Of a stretch of 64,000 bases of DNA, positions 18,425-27,109 are shown piece after piece. Position numbers and translations under genes: made by a program. The number at the start of each line of letters is the position of its first letter. Within the stretch, counting starts at the first letter, position 1. The notes below the pieces were generated by a model. That model worked only from the letters and a program-made list of their open reading frames with translations, ran no database searches and had not been told where the DNA came from. This DNA is from Desulfobacteraceae bacterium. GTDB lineage: Bacteria > Desulfobacterota > Desulfobacteria > Desulfobacterales > Desulfosalsimonadaceae. The stretch lies in assembly GCA_011389515.1 (NCBI GenBank), contig JAABUA010000001.1:1-64000 (forward strand). The letters run 5' to 3'.

Positions 18425-21400
18425 TTACATCAATCCTCTTTCCCCTAAATTGCCGTAGCGGTGGTAATTGTTGCTCACGCTCTGCTCCTGGAGATACTGC
18501 AGCAACTCGATGCGCCCTTCCATGAAAACCGGCAGGCGGGAGATGTAAAACCCGGTTTCGGCCGCTTTTTCATAAACCATTTTCGGCACCCGGTTCGGAT
18601 GGGCGTATCGAATGCGTGCAATTTTGGGAATCATGGCGCAAAGCTCCTGATCGGTCTGCCAGGTGATCAAGGCGTCCCTGAAAAACGCCCTTCCGTAATG
18701 GCTGTCAAAAAAATCCGCCACGTCACCGGAAAGCCCCGGTGGTACACTGACAATGGGCCGGCAGCCCGTGATACGGCATGCCGCGGTGCGGGCCAGCACG
18801 TCAAAGAGGGAATCGTTGTCATGGACCCTCACAGCGACGCGCCCCTTGGGGAGATAGCGCAGATGATTGTCCTGGCCGCGCAGGTGAAAATAGTCATGCG
18901 CAGCTGAAAATTCCCGTTCCCACTGAAACAGGTAGCTTTTAACGGCATAAACGGTTTTGCGGATGTCTTCGGCAATGCGCCCGTCTATCCGGTTCCAGCG
19001 AAGATCGATTTCCCATTGGTTGACCGTCCACAAAAGGTGTGAATCGGATGCAACAGGACCGAAATCCGGGTAACCGGTTTCCGTAAAATTCATGAACTGG
19101 TAGACATAATTGGGACTGCCCGCCTTGATGCCCGCGCCCAGTGCGGATTTGCCCATGCCGCCGAAGGGCTGGCGCAGAACGATTGCGCCGGTGGTGCCTT
19201 TATTGATATACAGGTTGCCGGCCTTGACGTTCGCCTTCCATTTTTCCTGTTCCCGCCTGTCCAGGCTTTCCAGCCCGGATGTCAGCCCGTAGCCGGTCAT
19301 ATTGACCAGTTCGATGGCGTGATCCAGTGTATCCGCCCGCATAACGCCAATGACCGGGCCGAAAAACTCGGTCATGTGGGTATAGCTGCCGGGGCGCACC
19401 CCATACTTAATGCCGGGCGACCAGATGTAGGGGTTGTTTTTTGACGGCACGGGTTTCAACGCCCAGGATTCGCCGTCTTCAAGCGTGGTCAGGGCGCGCT
19501 TCAGGTCATCTTCGGGCGGGGAAATCATCGGGCCGACTTTGTTCCGGAACTCCCATGCTGAACCGGTTTTGCCGCTTTTGACCGCATCCACGAGCTGCCG
19601 CTTGAACAGCGGATCATCATAGACTTCCTTTTCAAGGATGACCAGGGAAGTGGCGCTGCATTTCTGGCCGCTGTTGGAAAACGCCGAGTGCACGATATTT
19701 TTGATGGCCTGGTCCCGATCGGACATGGCCGTGACAATGGTGGCGTTTTTTCCACCGGTTTCCGCTGCAAGCTGAACATCCGGACGATTCTTAAGTATCC
19801 GCAAGCCCGTATCCGTGCCGCCGGTGAGGATGACGTAATCCACATCCGGACTGCCGGTGAGCGCATCGCCGGCAACTGCACCGGAAAAGGGAATGAACTG
19901 GAGCGCTTTTTTGGAAACGCCCCCCCGATAAAAACACTGGACAAGCTCCCACGCTGTTAACACCGCAGCGGATGCCGGCTTGAATAGAACCGTGTTGCCG
20001 GCGGCCAGGGATGCGGCAATACCGCCGCACGGGATGGCGATGGGAAAATTCCACGGCGTGATCACCAGCCCCACCCCCTTGGGTGCACAGGCAATGTTGG
20101 TGAGTTCTTCGTAAATCCGGGCGGAATGGGGATAAAAATCGGTAAAATCGACGGCTTCGGATACTTCCGGATCGCTCTCGGTAAACAATTTTCCCCAGTT
20201 GGCCGCGGCCGCACCGATCAGGTCGCCACGAGCGCGCCTCAGTTCCTGGCAAACCGAATCAAGTATCCGGTGGCGCTCCTTAAGACTTTTTCGGCGCCAT
20301 CCGTCCGGATCGTCCTTTGCCACGGAAAGGGCCTTGTCAATGGTCTGTCTGTCCGCAAGGGTATAAACGGCGGTGACAATTTTTTTACCGGACGACGGAT
20401 CATACCGTGACGCATCGATGATTTCCCGTGATCCCTCTTCATGGAAAACATCTTCCCCGTCCACCACCACCGGTATCCGGACAGGCGGATCATCTTCATT
20501 TTTCATCCATTTCCTCCGGATGGCCTGCGCCCACTCCCGGCTGGACTGAAGCGACCAGTCCGTATCCGCCTCGTTGACAAACCGTCCGCTACTGTATGTG
20601 CCGATTTGCTCTGGAAAGGTTTCATGGTTCCGGTCCTGGGTTCGGTTTGGAACGTCCGGGGCCGTATCCATGCGGCGGCAGGAATCGAGAAAATGCTCTT
20701 TTAAAAATGTCCAGGCATCGGAATCCGTTTTCAAGTGCGGCGCATAGCGCAGGAAATTTTCCGGCGACGTGTTTTCATCCAGTCGCCGGATAAGGTAGGC
20801 GATGGCATTGATAAACTGATCCTTTGAGGCCACCGGCGCATAGAGCAGGATGTCCTTGACGCTTTCCTGGAGCGCGCGGCGCACGTGGTCCGCCATTCCT
20901 TCCAGCATTTCAAACCAGAACCATTCGGTTACGCCCATGGCATGGCCGAGCTCATGGGCATAGGCCAGCTCAAAAAGATTGTGGGAGGCCACGCCCAGAT
21001 GGACTGCGCGGATATGGTCGGGCATCATGCCATAGAGCAGCATGCGCTTGTAATTGGCGTCCACATCCGGCTTGTTGTCATAGGTGGCCAACGGCCAGTT
21101 GAAATGCGACGACTCCAGCCGCTCCATTTCCAGGTTGGCCCCCTTTACGATACGCAGCTTTACCGGGGCGCCGCCCGCATCAACGCGCTTTATCGCCCAG
21201 CGGGTAAGATTCTGCTGCATCCGGTATGCATCGGGCAGGTAGGCCTGAAGCACCAGTCCTGCCGAGTAATCCCTGAATTCTTCCCGGTCCAGGGTCCGGA
21301 TAAACGCCTCGTAGGTAATATCCAGGTCCCGGTATTCCTCCATGTCCATGTTGACAATCTTGGGGACTGTTTCACCGTTTTCCCGGACAAAATAATTTTC

Positions 21401-22042
21401 TTTGGCCACGCGGAAAATTTCTGAAAGGCGCTCCACCATGATCGATACCGTATGCTCGAACGCCAGGGAGGATATCTGGGAATACAACGTGGAAATTTTA
21501 ACGGAGATATATTCCACATCCGGATCTTTCATATCCCCGATATAGGTCTCCAGGCGGCGGTGCGCTTCCGCCTCCCCTAAAACGGCTTCTCCCAGGTGGT
21601 TGATGTTCATCCGCACGCCCTGTTTTCTGCGCTTTTCCAGATGCCTGTGAAGGGCTTTTTTTTCACCGGGAATAATGGCCCGCGACGAAGAGCTGCGCAT
21701 CTGCTCCACCAGCCGGGGAACCGATAATTGCGGAAAATGCCTGCCCATCCCCAGAAACATCTGGATAAGGAGGCGCTCCACACGGGAAAAAAAATCCGGC
21801 ACCCCGTACTCCGTGAGCAGATGGTTCACCTGGTCGGCCACCCGCTGATGGTCATGGGACCGGAAGCACTGATCAATCATACGGGTCAAAACCACCCTGT
21901 CAAGGGGGTGAGAAAGCAGCCGATTCATCTGTTCCTGGATGGTTTTTTCTTCGGCAGTCAGCAGTTGATTGGCGCGGTTTTGCCATCTGACGGCAAGGCT
22001 GACGGCATCCTGTTCGACTCGCGCAAGATTCGGGGTTTTCAT
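18425..22042 (-). CDS. putA: Bifunctional proline dehydrogenase / delta-1-pyrroline-5-carboxylate dehydrogenase
   Basis: 1205 residues, oxidising proline to glutamate. The N-terminal ~480 residues are the FAD-dependent PRODH barrel (LRIVKGANLEMER and the FELAYAHELG region). Residues ~520-1040 are the NAD-dependent aldehyde dehydrogenase: TPWNFPIAIPCGG, the general-base Glu in AAETGGKN and the catalytic Cys in SNSGQKCSAT. There is no N-terminal ribbon-helix-helix, so it is not a PutA autorepressor. ATG 22042 is preceded by GGAG; an upstream ATG at 22075 is less well placed. About 150 residues after the ALDH domain are less conserved. Confidence 0.93.
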   Translation of the reverse strand: MKTPNLARVEQDAVSLAVRWQNRANQLLTAEEKTIQEQMNRLLSHPLDRVVLTRMIDQCFRSHDHQRVADQVNHLLTEYGVPDFFSRVERLLIQMFLGMGRHFPQLSVPRLVEQMRSSSSRAIIPGEKKALHRHLEKRRKQGVRMNINHLGEAVLGEAEAHRRLETYIGDMKDPDVEYISVKISTLYSQISSLAFEHTVSIMVERLSEIFRVAKENYFVRENGETVPKIVNMDMEEYRDLDITYEAFIRTLDREEFRDYSAGLVLQAYLPDAYRMQQNLTRWAIKRVDAGGAPVKLRIVKGANLEMERLESSHFNWPLATYDNKPDVDANYKRMLLYGMMPDHIRAVHLGVASHNLFELAYAHELGHAMGVTEWFWFEMLEGMADHVRRALQESVKDILLYAPVASKDQFINAIAYLIRRLDENTSPENFLRYAPHLKTDSDAWTFLKEHFLDSCRRMDTAPDVPNRTQDRNHETFPEQIGTYSSGRFVNEADTDWSLQSSREWAQAIRRKWMKNEDDPPVRIPVVVDGEDVFHEEGSREIIDASRYDPSSGKKIVTAVYTLADRQTIDKALSVAKDDPDGWRRKSLKERHRILDSVCQELRRARGDLIGAAAANWGKLFTESDPEVSEAVDFTDFYPHSARIYEELTNIACAPKGVGLVITPWNFPIAIPCGGIAASLAAGNTVLFKPASAAVLTAWELVQCFYRGGVSKKALQFIPFSGAVAGDALTGSPDVDYVILTGGTDTGLRILKNRPDVQLAAETGGKNATIVTAMSDRDQAIKNIVHSAFSNSGQKCSATSLVILEKEVYDDPLFKRQLVDAVKSGKTGSAWEFRNKVGPMISPPEDDLKRALTTLEDGESWALKPVPSKNNPYIWSPGIKYGVRPGSYTHMTEFFGPVIGVMRADTLDHAIELVNMTGYGLTSGLESLDRREQEKWKANVKAGNLYINKGTTGAIVLRQPFGGMGKSALGAGIKAGSPNYVYQFMNFTETGYPDFGPVASDSHLLWTVNQWEIDLRWNRIDGRIAEDIRKTVYAVKSYLFQWEREFSAAHDYFHLRGQDNHLRYLPKGRVAVRVHDNDSLFDVLARTAACRITGCRPIVSVPPGLSGDVADFFDSHYGRAFFRDALITWQTDQELCAMIPKIARIRYAHPNRVPKMVYEKAAETGFYISRLPVFMEGRIELLQYLQEQSVSNNYHRYGNLGERGLM

Positions 22043-22179
22043 GATTTCTCCATATCCGCATTCCTGGGTCAGCATTCATGGACATATGCCATTTGCGTCT
22101 GCCGGGCCTCGCGATTATGTTCTAATTAATGGGTTTTTACGGAAAAAACACATAATCATAAAATAACAGGAGGGCATCG

Positions 22180-22827
22180 ATGCGTCTACAGGAAAAACTT
22201 GATGCACAAAAAAAGGAAATGGTATCCATGGCCCCAAAAGAGGCCATAGCGGTAATGCAGCGTGCAACCGAAGCGTTGCTTACGTCCGGGATCGCGGACA
22301 AGGCAAAGGGAAAGGGGGATGCGGCCCCTGATTTTACCCTTGCGAATTATCAGGACCAGTCGGTTTCCCTGTCGCAAAAACTTTCAGAAGGACCGGTGGT
22401 GATGGGTTTTTACCGTGGAGGGTGGTGACCGTTCTGCAATCTGGAGCTGGAGGCTCTGGAAGCAGCACACGATAAAATCAAGGCGCTTGGCGCATCATTG
22501 ATTATGGTTTCACCGCAAAGCCCGGAAGCTTCCCGCAAGTTCGCGGAGAAAAAGAAACTGACCATGGAACTGCTGGTCGATTCCGGAAACCGTGTGGCAA
22601 AAGAGTACGGGCTGGTGTACACGGTGCCCGATGATCTGCAGAAAGTGTATCAGCAGTTCGGCCTCGATGTTTCCAAAAGCAATGACGACGGCTCCTGGGA
22701 TCTGCCGATCTCTGCCAGATACATCATTGGAACGGACAACAAAATTCACTATGCGTCGTTGAACCCGGACTACACGGTCCGTCCTGACCCTTCCGAAACG
22801 ATTGAAGCGCTGAAGCAGATAAAATAA
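22180..22827 (+). CDS. Selenocysteine-containing peroxiredoxin (AhpC/TSA-like)
   Basis: 215 residues if UGA at 22426-22428 is read as selenocysteine (Sec83). The frame is open on both sides: upstream ends FYRGGW and downstream continues PFCNLELEAL, rebuilding the peroxiredoxin active site GGW-U-PF-C-N where Cys-based relatives have GGWCPYCN. The two-residue spacing gives a UxxC redox motif. The N-terminus (1-45) is a helical extension; the Prx fold starts at APDFTL. The enzyme would reduce peroxides, with Sec as attacking residue. GGAGG precedes the ATG. A SECIS-like hairpin follows the UGA. Read as ordinary stop, it would leave two useless fragments. Confidence 0.92.
22435..22464 (+). promoter_or_regulatory. 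Candidate bacterial SECIS hairpin of the peroxiredoxin
   Basis: Directly after the UGA codon (22426-22428), CUGGAGC (22441-22447) pairs with GCUCUGG (22453-22459) around the apical loop UGGAG (22448-22452). The outer UGC/GCA pairs extend the stem. The loop begins 20 nt after the UGA and has a G in its first two positions, as expected for SelB recognition in bacteria. Folding was done by eye. Confidence 0.7.
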
Positions 22828-22842
22828 CTGTTTTTCAGGTCA

Positions 22843-23064
22843 TTATCCATTACGAGGCCCGATTACGCGAATTCTTTCATTGTTGCATTCGACGATATCG
22901 CCTGAAAATATCTTTTTCCGTTTTCGGGTTTCTACCTTTCCATTTACCATCACCCGGCCTTCTGCAATCGCATGCTTTGCCTCGCCGCCGCTTTGAGCCA
23001 TATTGTCTAACTTCAGAATTTTATAAAGCGCAATCGGCTCTTGTCTAATTTCAATTTCTCTCAT
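22843..23064 (-). CDS. S4-domain RNA-binding protein (YbcJ-like)
   Basis: 73 residues containing an S4 fold: ALYKILKLDNMAQSGGEAKHAIAEGRVMVNGKVETRKRKKI. This matches the small RNA-binding YbcJ/RlbA-type proteins that consist of little more than an S4 domain. It starts at Met 23064; the frame continues upstream, but that part is not S4-like and overlaps the divergent membrane protein gene. It converges with the selenoprotein peroxiredoxin gene. Its RNA target is unknown. Confidence 0.85.
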   Translation of the reverse strand: MREIEIRQEPIALYKILKLDNMAQSGGEAKHAIAEGRVMVNGKVETRKRKKIFSGDIVECNNERIRVIGPRNG

Positions 23065-23125
23065 ATTGTGAAGAAACCCTGTTTCATAGGTGTTTAAAAA
23101 AGAAGGGAAAGGAAACGCATAATAC

Positions 23126-24067
23126 ATGGCCGCTTCCCCTGTCATCGTCATCATTGCCATATATGCGGCATGGACAGGCATATCGATGCTGCTTTACGCT
23201 GCAGGTACCCTGCTCTCCGCAGACGGCCTGCTGTTTTCCGTTCTGGTCGAATCAACGGTAATATTTCACTTATGCCTTGCCGCCCTTGCAACCGCTTTTT
23301 TTATGGTATATGCCATGAAGGAGCTTCGCGTGCGAAGCGGTCTTCGAATGTGGCTGATCGGGCTGTGCCTCCTTTTGACCGGCATCCTTTATCTTTCTAC
23401 CCGCAGAATCTCCCCGGATGCCGTTTTTCTATCACAAATTGCACAGGTGCTCAATACAGCAAATCTGCTCGTTTTTGCCGCCCTCATCGGTTCGTGGATT
23501 GCCGTTTATGTAAAAAGGCCGGCAGAACTTGTTCCCCTTGGGATTGTTGTAATGATGGCCGACGGCTTCAGCGTTCAGCAGGGGCCGAGCCGGGAAATCA
23601 TTGAAACGCTGACGACGTATTACCAGTCAGGAATGCCGGGGCCACCGCCGGCAGTGGATTTTTTGCTGATGAAAATCATCGTGCCCGGTATCGGTCACCC
23701 CGTTCCGCTTTTCGGCGTTTCCGATTGGATCATTATCGCCTTTTTCTCTGCTGTGGCTGCGAAATTCGGCATGAATGACAACCTGGCCGGCAAAAGCCTG
23801 TCTGAAATGATGGCAAAACAGAAACCCGCTTTTTATTTCCCGGTTTCCGCCCTGGGACTCTACATTGCTGTTTTTTCCGCCCACATGCTGGACACCTTTC
23901 TGCCCGCCCTTCCATTTGTGGTTCTGTTTTATCTGGTCTATATCATCATTCGATACCCCCATATGCGTGACCTCAGCCGTTTTGAATGGACCGCCACCAT
24001 TGGCGCCATCGTCCTCATGACCGCTGTCATGATCCTTTTTGCGCGTGCAGCCAAGCTCCCTTTTTAG
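23126..24067 (+). CDS. Presenilin-like intramembrane aspartyl protease homologue
   Basis: 313 residues with about nine hydrophobic segments. Three elements occur in the order and spacing of presenilin/signal peptide peptidase proteases: Asp146 in ADGFSVQQGPSREIIET (compare the human presenilin segment YDLVAV...GPLRMLVET), GVSD at 197-200 (Asp200) where the family has GxGD, and PAL at 260-262 in FLPALPFVVLFY (presenilin has ALPALP). The gap between the Asp residues is 54, as in archaeal homologues rather than in animal presenilins with their long loop. The Gly-to-Ser change in GxGD is unusual. Activity is untested. It stands alone; AAGGAAA is some distance before the ATG. Confidence 0.7.
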   Translation: MAASPVIVIIAIYAAWTGISMLLYAAGTLLSADGLLFSVLVESTVIFHLCLAALATAFFMVYAMKELRVRSGLRMWLIGLCLLLTGILYLSTRRISPDAVFLSQIAQVLNTANLLVFAALIGSWIAVYVKRPAELVPLGIVVMMADGFSVQQGPSREIIETLTTYYQSGMPGPPPAVDFLLMKIIVPGIGHPVPLFGVSDWIIIAFFSAVAAKFGMNDNLAGKSLSEMMAKQKPAFYFPVSALGLYIAVFSAHMLDTFLPALPFVVLFYLVYIIIRYPHMRDLSRFEWTATIGAIVLMTAVMILFARAAKLPF

Positions 24068-24119
24068 AAAACAATTATAATTCTTTGCATTTATCTATAC
24101 ATAATGATCAGGATGACTT

Positions 24120-24178
24120 CGTAGGGGCACCCCTTGTGGGTGCACGGAATTAGGGCACCCACAAGGGGTGCCCCTACG
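24120..24178. repeat. Long perfect inverted repeat
   Basis: Two 23-nt arms (24121-24143 and 24155-24177) are perfect reverse complements, with an extra C-G pair outside, around an 11-nt loop. The arms are GGGGCACCCC/GGGTGC-rich. It lies in the 353-bp gap between the presenilin-like and barrel genes. In that gap I see nothing else except A/T-rich sequence. It looks like a REP or MITE-type hairpin, and could act as a terminator although no U-run follows. Confidence 0.85.
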
Positions 24179-24420
24179 GACCTGCATTCAGTGCTACTAT
24201 TTTTCGTGTCTATACAAGAAAGTAAAAATTTGTAATTTTAACAGTCCCTCTGTAATATAATGTCCATCTGTGGTAAGGTGGGTCACCTGCCCTGCCAAGC
24301 CCGCAATCATTTGCGCTGTTGCTTTTTTTTATTTTTTATATGGCATATCGGGATGCTGCAGCGAAACACTCGAAATAGAACGATGAAGCATATTCTTTTG
24401 AAGCCTGGGAAAGAGACCCC

Positions 24421-25413
24421 ATGGCCGTAAAAGCCTGCTTGCGAAAACGCTGGCGCATTATTGCAGTTTTTACTGCCATTGCGCTCTTTTGCCCCGGCAT
24501 CCCTGAAGCGGCATCAACCACCCAGGTCAATGCGGCTTCAGGAAACAGGGAGACGGAATCCGACTGTTTATGCAGGGCGGAGCTTTCCATGTATACCGGG
24601 ATTCGCAGAGATCGCCTGAACTGGCATATCGCCGGCAACAACGTCAATATTCTTTCCGAGCTGATCGTGGACGATATCGACATTTTCCAGGTCGGGGCAA
24701 AAAGCGCGTTTACCAAGGGGGAGTATACTTTTTTCGCCGAAATGGCCTATGGCGATGTTCTTGGCGGAACCAACGTGGACAGGGATTTCCTGGCAAACAA
24801 CCGGCGAAATATTTATTCAGAGTCAGTTGCCGATGTCAGCGGTCGTCGGGCAATGGATCTTTCCGGCGGCATCGGACGAAACATCGATTTTCATTCGGGT
24901 CGATATCGCCTGACGCCCATTTTGGGTGCATCCTGGCACCGCCTTCGTCTCCTGAAGACCCATGGGGTGCAAACAATCGCCACACCGGGGCAAACGCCCC
25001 CCGTGGGAGCGATCCAGGGTCTTGCAAGTACTTACGATGCGGACTGGACGGGCCTCTGGGCCGGCGGCAAAATACAGGTGCAGGCGGCAGAAGCCCTTCA
25101 GATTGCCGCTTCTTTTCGCTATCAATTCTTTGATTTTCGTGCGGATGCCAACTGGAACCTCCGGGAGGACCTGTCTCACCCGGTCAGCTTTTCCCACAGG
25201 GCCACGGGTAGAGGCATTGTAGGAGATGTTTCCTATAAATGGTCCCTTACAGACCGTGTGGATATCTCCCTTACTTTTCTGTACCGGTATTTACTGGCGA
25301 AAAATGGCACGGACACCACCTTTTTCGCCACGGGAAACAGGGCAAAAACGCCTTTGAACAAGGTCTCATGGCGTAGCCGCGCCATCACCGCAGGCCTTAC
25401 CTACCGGTTTTGA
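24421..25413 (+). CDS. Outer-membrane beta-barrel protein (possibly omptin-like)
   Basis: 330 residues. An N-terminal signal peptide (RKRWRIIAVFTAIALFC, cleavage near PEAAS) is followed by amphipathic alternating strands and a C-terminal LTYRF ending in Phe, the beta-barrel assembly signal. The strand RDRLNWHIAG with a later D-rich stretch and the ending ITAGLTYRF recall omptins (SQLDW..., ITTAGLKYTF), but the catalytic Asp/His of omptin proteases are not obvious. It would lie in the outer membrane. It converges with sbtM; the stop codons are about 15 nt apart. Confidence 0.7.
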   Translation: MAVKACLRKRWRIIAVFTAIALFCPGIPEAASTTQVNAASGNRETESDCLCRAELSMYTGIRRDRLNWHIAGNNVNILSELIVDDIDIFQVGAKSAFTKGEYTFFAEMAYGDVLGGTNVDRDFLANNRRNIYSESVADVSGRRAMDLSGGIGRNIDFHSGRYRLTPILGASWHRLRLLKTHGVQTIATPGQTPPVGAIQGLASTYDADWTGLWAGGKIQVQAAEALQIAASFRYQFFDFRADANWNLREDLSHPVSFSHRATGRGIVGDVSYKWSLTDRVDISLTFLYRYLLAKNGTDTTFFATGNRAKTPLNKVSWRSRAITAGLTYRF

Positions 25414-25428
25414 GAAAATCCGTTTGTG

Positions 25429-26991
25429 CTATGCTATAAAGCAATAGGGATCGACTTCGGAAAAGATGTCAAGCCCGTGCCCGCGGGCTACGGCAAGGCA
25501 GCCGCCGCAGACGGGACGAACCGCGCATCCGCTGCAGGCAGCAGATCCGCCCCGGTATTTGCGGGCAAGGGTTCCATGATAAATATCATGCAAGGGCTGC
25601 TCATAGATATTGCCGATCTGCGACGGCATCTTCCGGCAGGCATGCACCTCCCCGTCCGGCAGCACAGAAACGAAATTAAAGGCCGCGCCGCAGCCGTACC
25701 CCGTGCACCCGCCCCCGTTCGGAAGACTTCGGTGCCATCTCAGGAGGTTAAACAGGTTGTCTTTGAATGCCATCAAGGCGTTTGATTTTGCCGCTTCCAT
25801 GTAATCGGACAGAAACCCGGGAAACAAATCCGGATCTGCGGCTGAAAGCTGTGCCCCCTGCCCCATGCTTGCCAGGCGGTTAAAAGTGAACAGTTCCGCG
25901 TGTCCGTTCAGGGATTCGGCCAATGCCAGCACCTGGTCCATATTATCGCGGGTCAGCGTAAGCATGACCATGCGGTAAATCCCCTGGCTCCCCAGCAAGT
26001 CCAAAAATTCCATCGTGCGTTCGTAATGACCGGTTCCCCGTATATAATCGTTATGCGCTTTCGTCCCTTCCAGGCTTACCTGATAGAATTCCGGTTTCTG
26101 GACCAGAAGCATTTTTTCGATCCGGTGAAGGGGCATGGGATTTCCAAGGATCGCCGTCATGAAACCGCGGTCGGCCGCTTCCTTGTAAACCTGGTCAAAA
26201 TGAGGATAGAGCATGGGGTTGCCGCCGGAAAAAGACACCTGGCCGAACACATGGTGCCGACGGCAAAAATCGTAAAACGAATCCAGAACTCCGATTGCCT
26301 GCTGCAGCGTCATGGTTTTCCGGTCGCTTCTGTCATAGCAGTGGCGGCAGTTAAGGTCGCAGACCTGGGTAATGTGCCATTGAATCGTAAATGTTTTGGA
26401 AATAAAATAAGAAGGGTCCGTGATCTCTCCCGCCGGAAAATCCTGCGGCCTTCTAATCAGGGAGCGGGGCGCCAGTAGGAGGCCCTGCTGCCCCGCACTG
26501 TATAGCAAATCGTCAACTGCCCGCAGAGAAATGCCGCCTTGGGCCGCGGCCTTTGCCGGGTCTGTTTCTTCTGCCACGATTTTAAGCGCCAGAAGATCGT
26601 CGGCACTGGCATCGCGAATCTCGATATCCCGGGTTGAAGGCCGGATCCAGACAAGCACAAACCCGCTGCCGGGAATCGGGACAGCCCCTTGATCGGCCAT
26701 CAATGCCGGCAGGTTGGAAAAGTTGACCGGGATCAGATCGAGTGCCGGATTAACCGTCCGGTCCTGCACGCTCTTTGGAATGAATGGGGGGGAATGGAGC
26801 AGGGAAAACCGGGATTCTTCTATCCTTGCAATATCCGCAAGATAGGGCGGGAAGCCGCCGGCATCCGGACAATTATCGAGAAATTCCGACAGAAACCGGT
26901 ATTCTCCGGAAAGATTCTCCAAATCAGGTGCGATTGTCAGTGAAACCGGGTACCGATTCCGCAGCTCTTCGCGAATACTGGATCTGGGCAT
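25429..26991 (-). CDS. sbtM: Radical SAM/SPASM peptide maturase, SbtM-like
   Basis: 520 residues. About 200 N-terminal residues are probably a precursor-recognition region. The radical SAM cluster motif is CDLNCRHC (Cys211, 215, 218). The C-terminal Cys-rich SPASM region includes GCTGYGCGAAF, HACRKMP and CSGCAVRPVCGGC, for auxiliary iron-sulfur clusters. It matches the known family of maturases paired with SbtA precursors (annotated as selenobiotic or thio(seleno)oxazole maturases). ATG 26991 follows GGAG; the open frame continues 5' into sbtA but without conserved sequence. It lies 118 nt downstream of the precursor gene with a hairpin in between. Confidence 0.88.
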   Translation of the reverse strand: MPRSSIREELRNRYPVSLTIAPDLENLSGEYRFLSEFLDNCPDAGGFPPYLADIARIEESRFSLLHSPPFIPKSVQDRTVNPALDLIPVNFSNLPALMADQGAVPIPGSGFVLVWIRPSTRDIEIRDASADDLLALKIVAEETDPAKAAAQGGISLRAVDDLLYSAGQQGLLLAPRSLIRRPQDFPAGEITDPSYFISKTFTIQWHITQVCDLNCRHCYDRSDRKTMTLQQAIGVLDSFYDFCRRHHVFGQVSFSGGNPMLYPHFDQVYKEAADRGFMTAILGNPMPLHRIEKMLLVQKPEFYQVSLEGTKAHNDYIRGTGHYERTMEFLDLLGSQGIYRMVMLTLTRDNMDQVLALAESLNGHAELFTFNRLASMGQGAQLSAADPDLFPGFLSDYMEAAKSNALMAFKDNLFNLLRWHRSLPNGGGCTGYGCGAAFNFVSVLPDGEVHACRKMPSQIGNIYEQPLHDIYHGTLARKYRGGSAACSGCAVRPVCGGCLAVARGHGLDIFSEVDPYCFIA

Positions 26992-27034
26992 AAACACTCC
27001 ATCGGCTGTACTTTTCTTGTGCAGCGCACATACA

Positions 27035-27065
27035 AAGAGCCGGCAATGAAAGCCTGCCGGCTCTT
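27035..27065 (-). terminator. Intercistronic hairpin between sbtA and sbtM
   Basis: Arms 27035-27045 and 27055-27065 (AAGAGCCGGCA and TGCCGGCTCTT) form an 11-bp perfect stem with a 9-nt loop. It lacks a long U-tract, so it is more likely a partial terminator or an RNA-processing/stabilising stem that lets precursor exceed maturase. Confidence 0.6.
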
Positions 27066-27093
27066 GAAGGGCTTTGACAGCAGAAAATCGTTT

Positions 27094-27108
27094 CATGCAC
27101 ACGGCATG
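27094..27108 (-). promoter_or_regulatory. Candidate SECIS for the second Sec codon of sbtA
   Basis: On the minus strand CATGC pairs with GCATG around the loop CGTGT. The loop starts about 22 nt after the second UGA (27127-27125), within the usual bacterial distance, and has G in position two. The hairpin lies past the TAA stop, in the 3' untranslated part. Five pairs only, so support is moderate. Confidence 0.5.
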
Positions 27109-27109
27109 T

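Noticed and set aside
18424-18426. Back-to-back stop codons of the acyl-CoA synthetase and putA as a special feature
   Set aside because: Compact convergent ends are common; nothing else supports a function.
22426-22428. TGA in the peroxiredoxin as a nonsense mutation or pseudogene
   Set aside because: The flanking residues rebuild a conserved active site exactly at the UGA, the frame is kept after it, and a stem-loop follows.
24120-24178. CRISPR array or rho-independent terminator
   Set aside because: Only one pair of inverted arms, no direct repeats or spacers, and no U-run.
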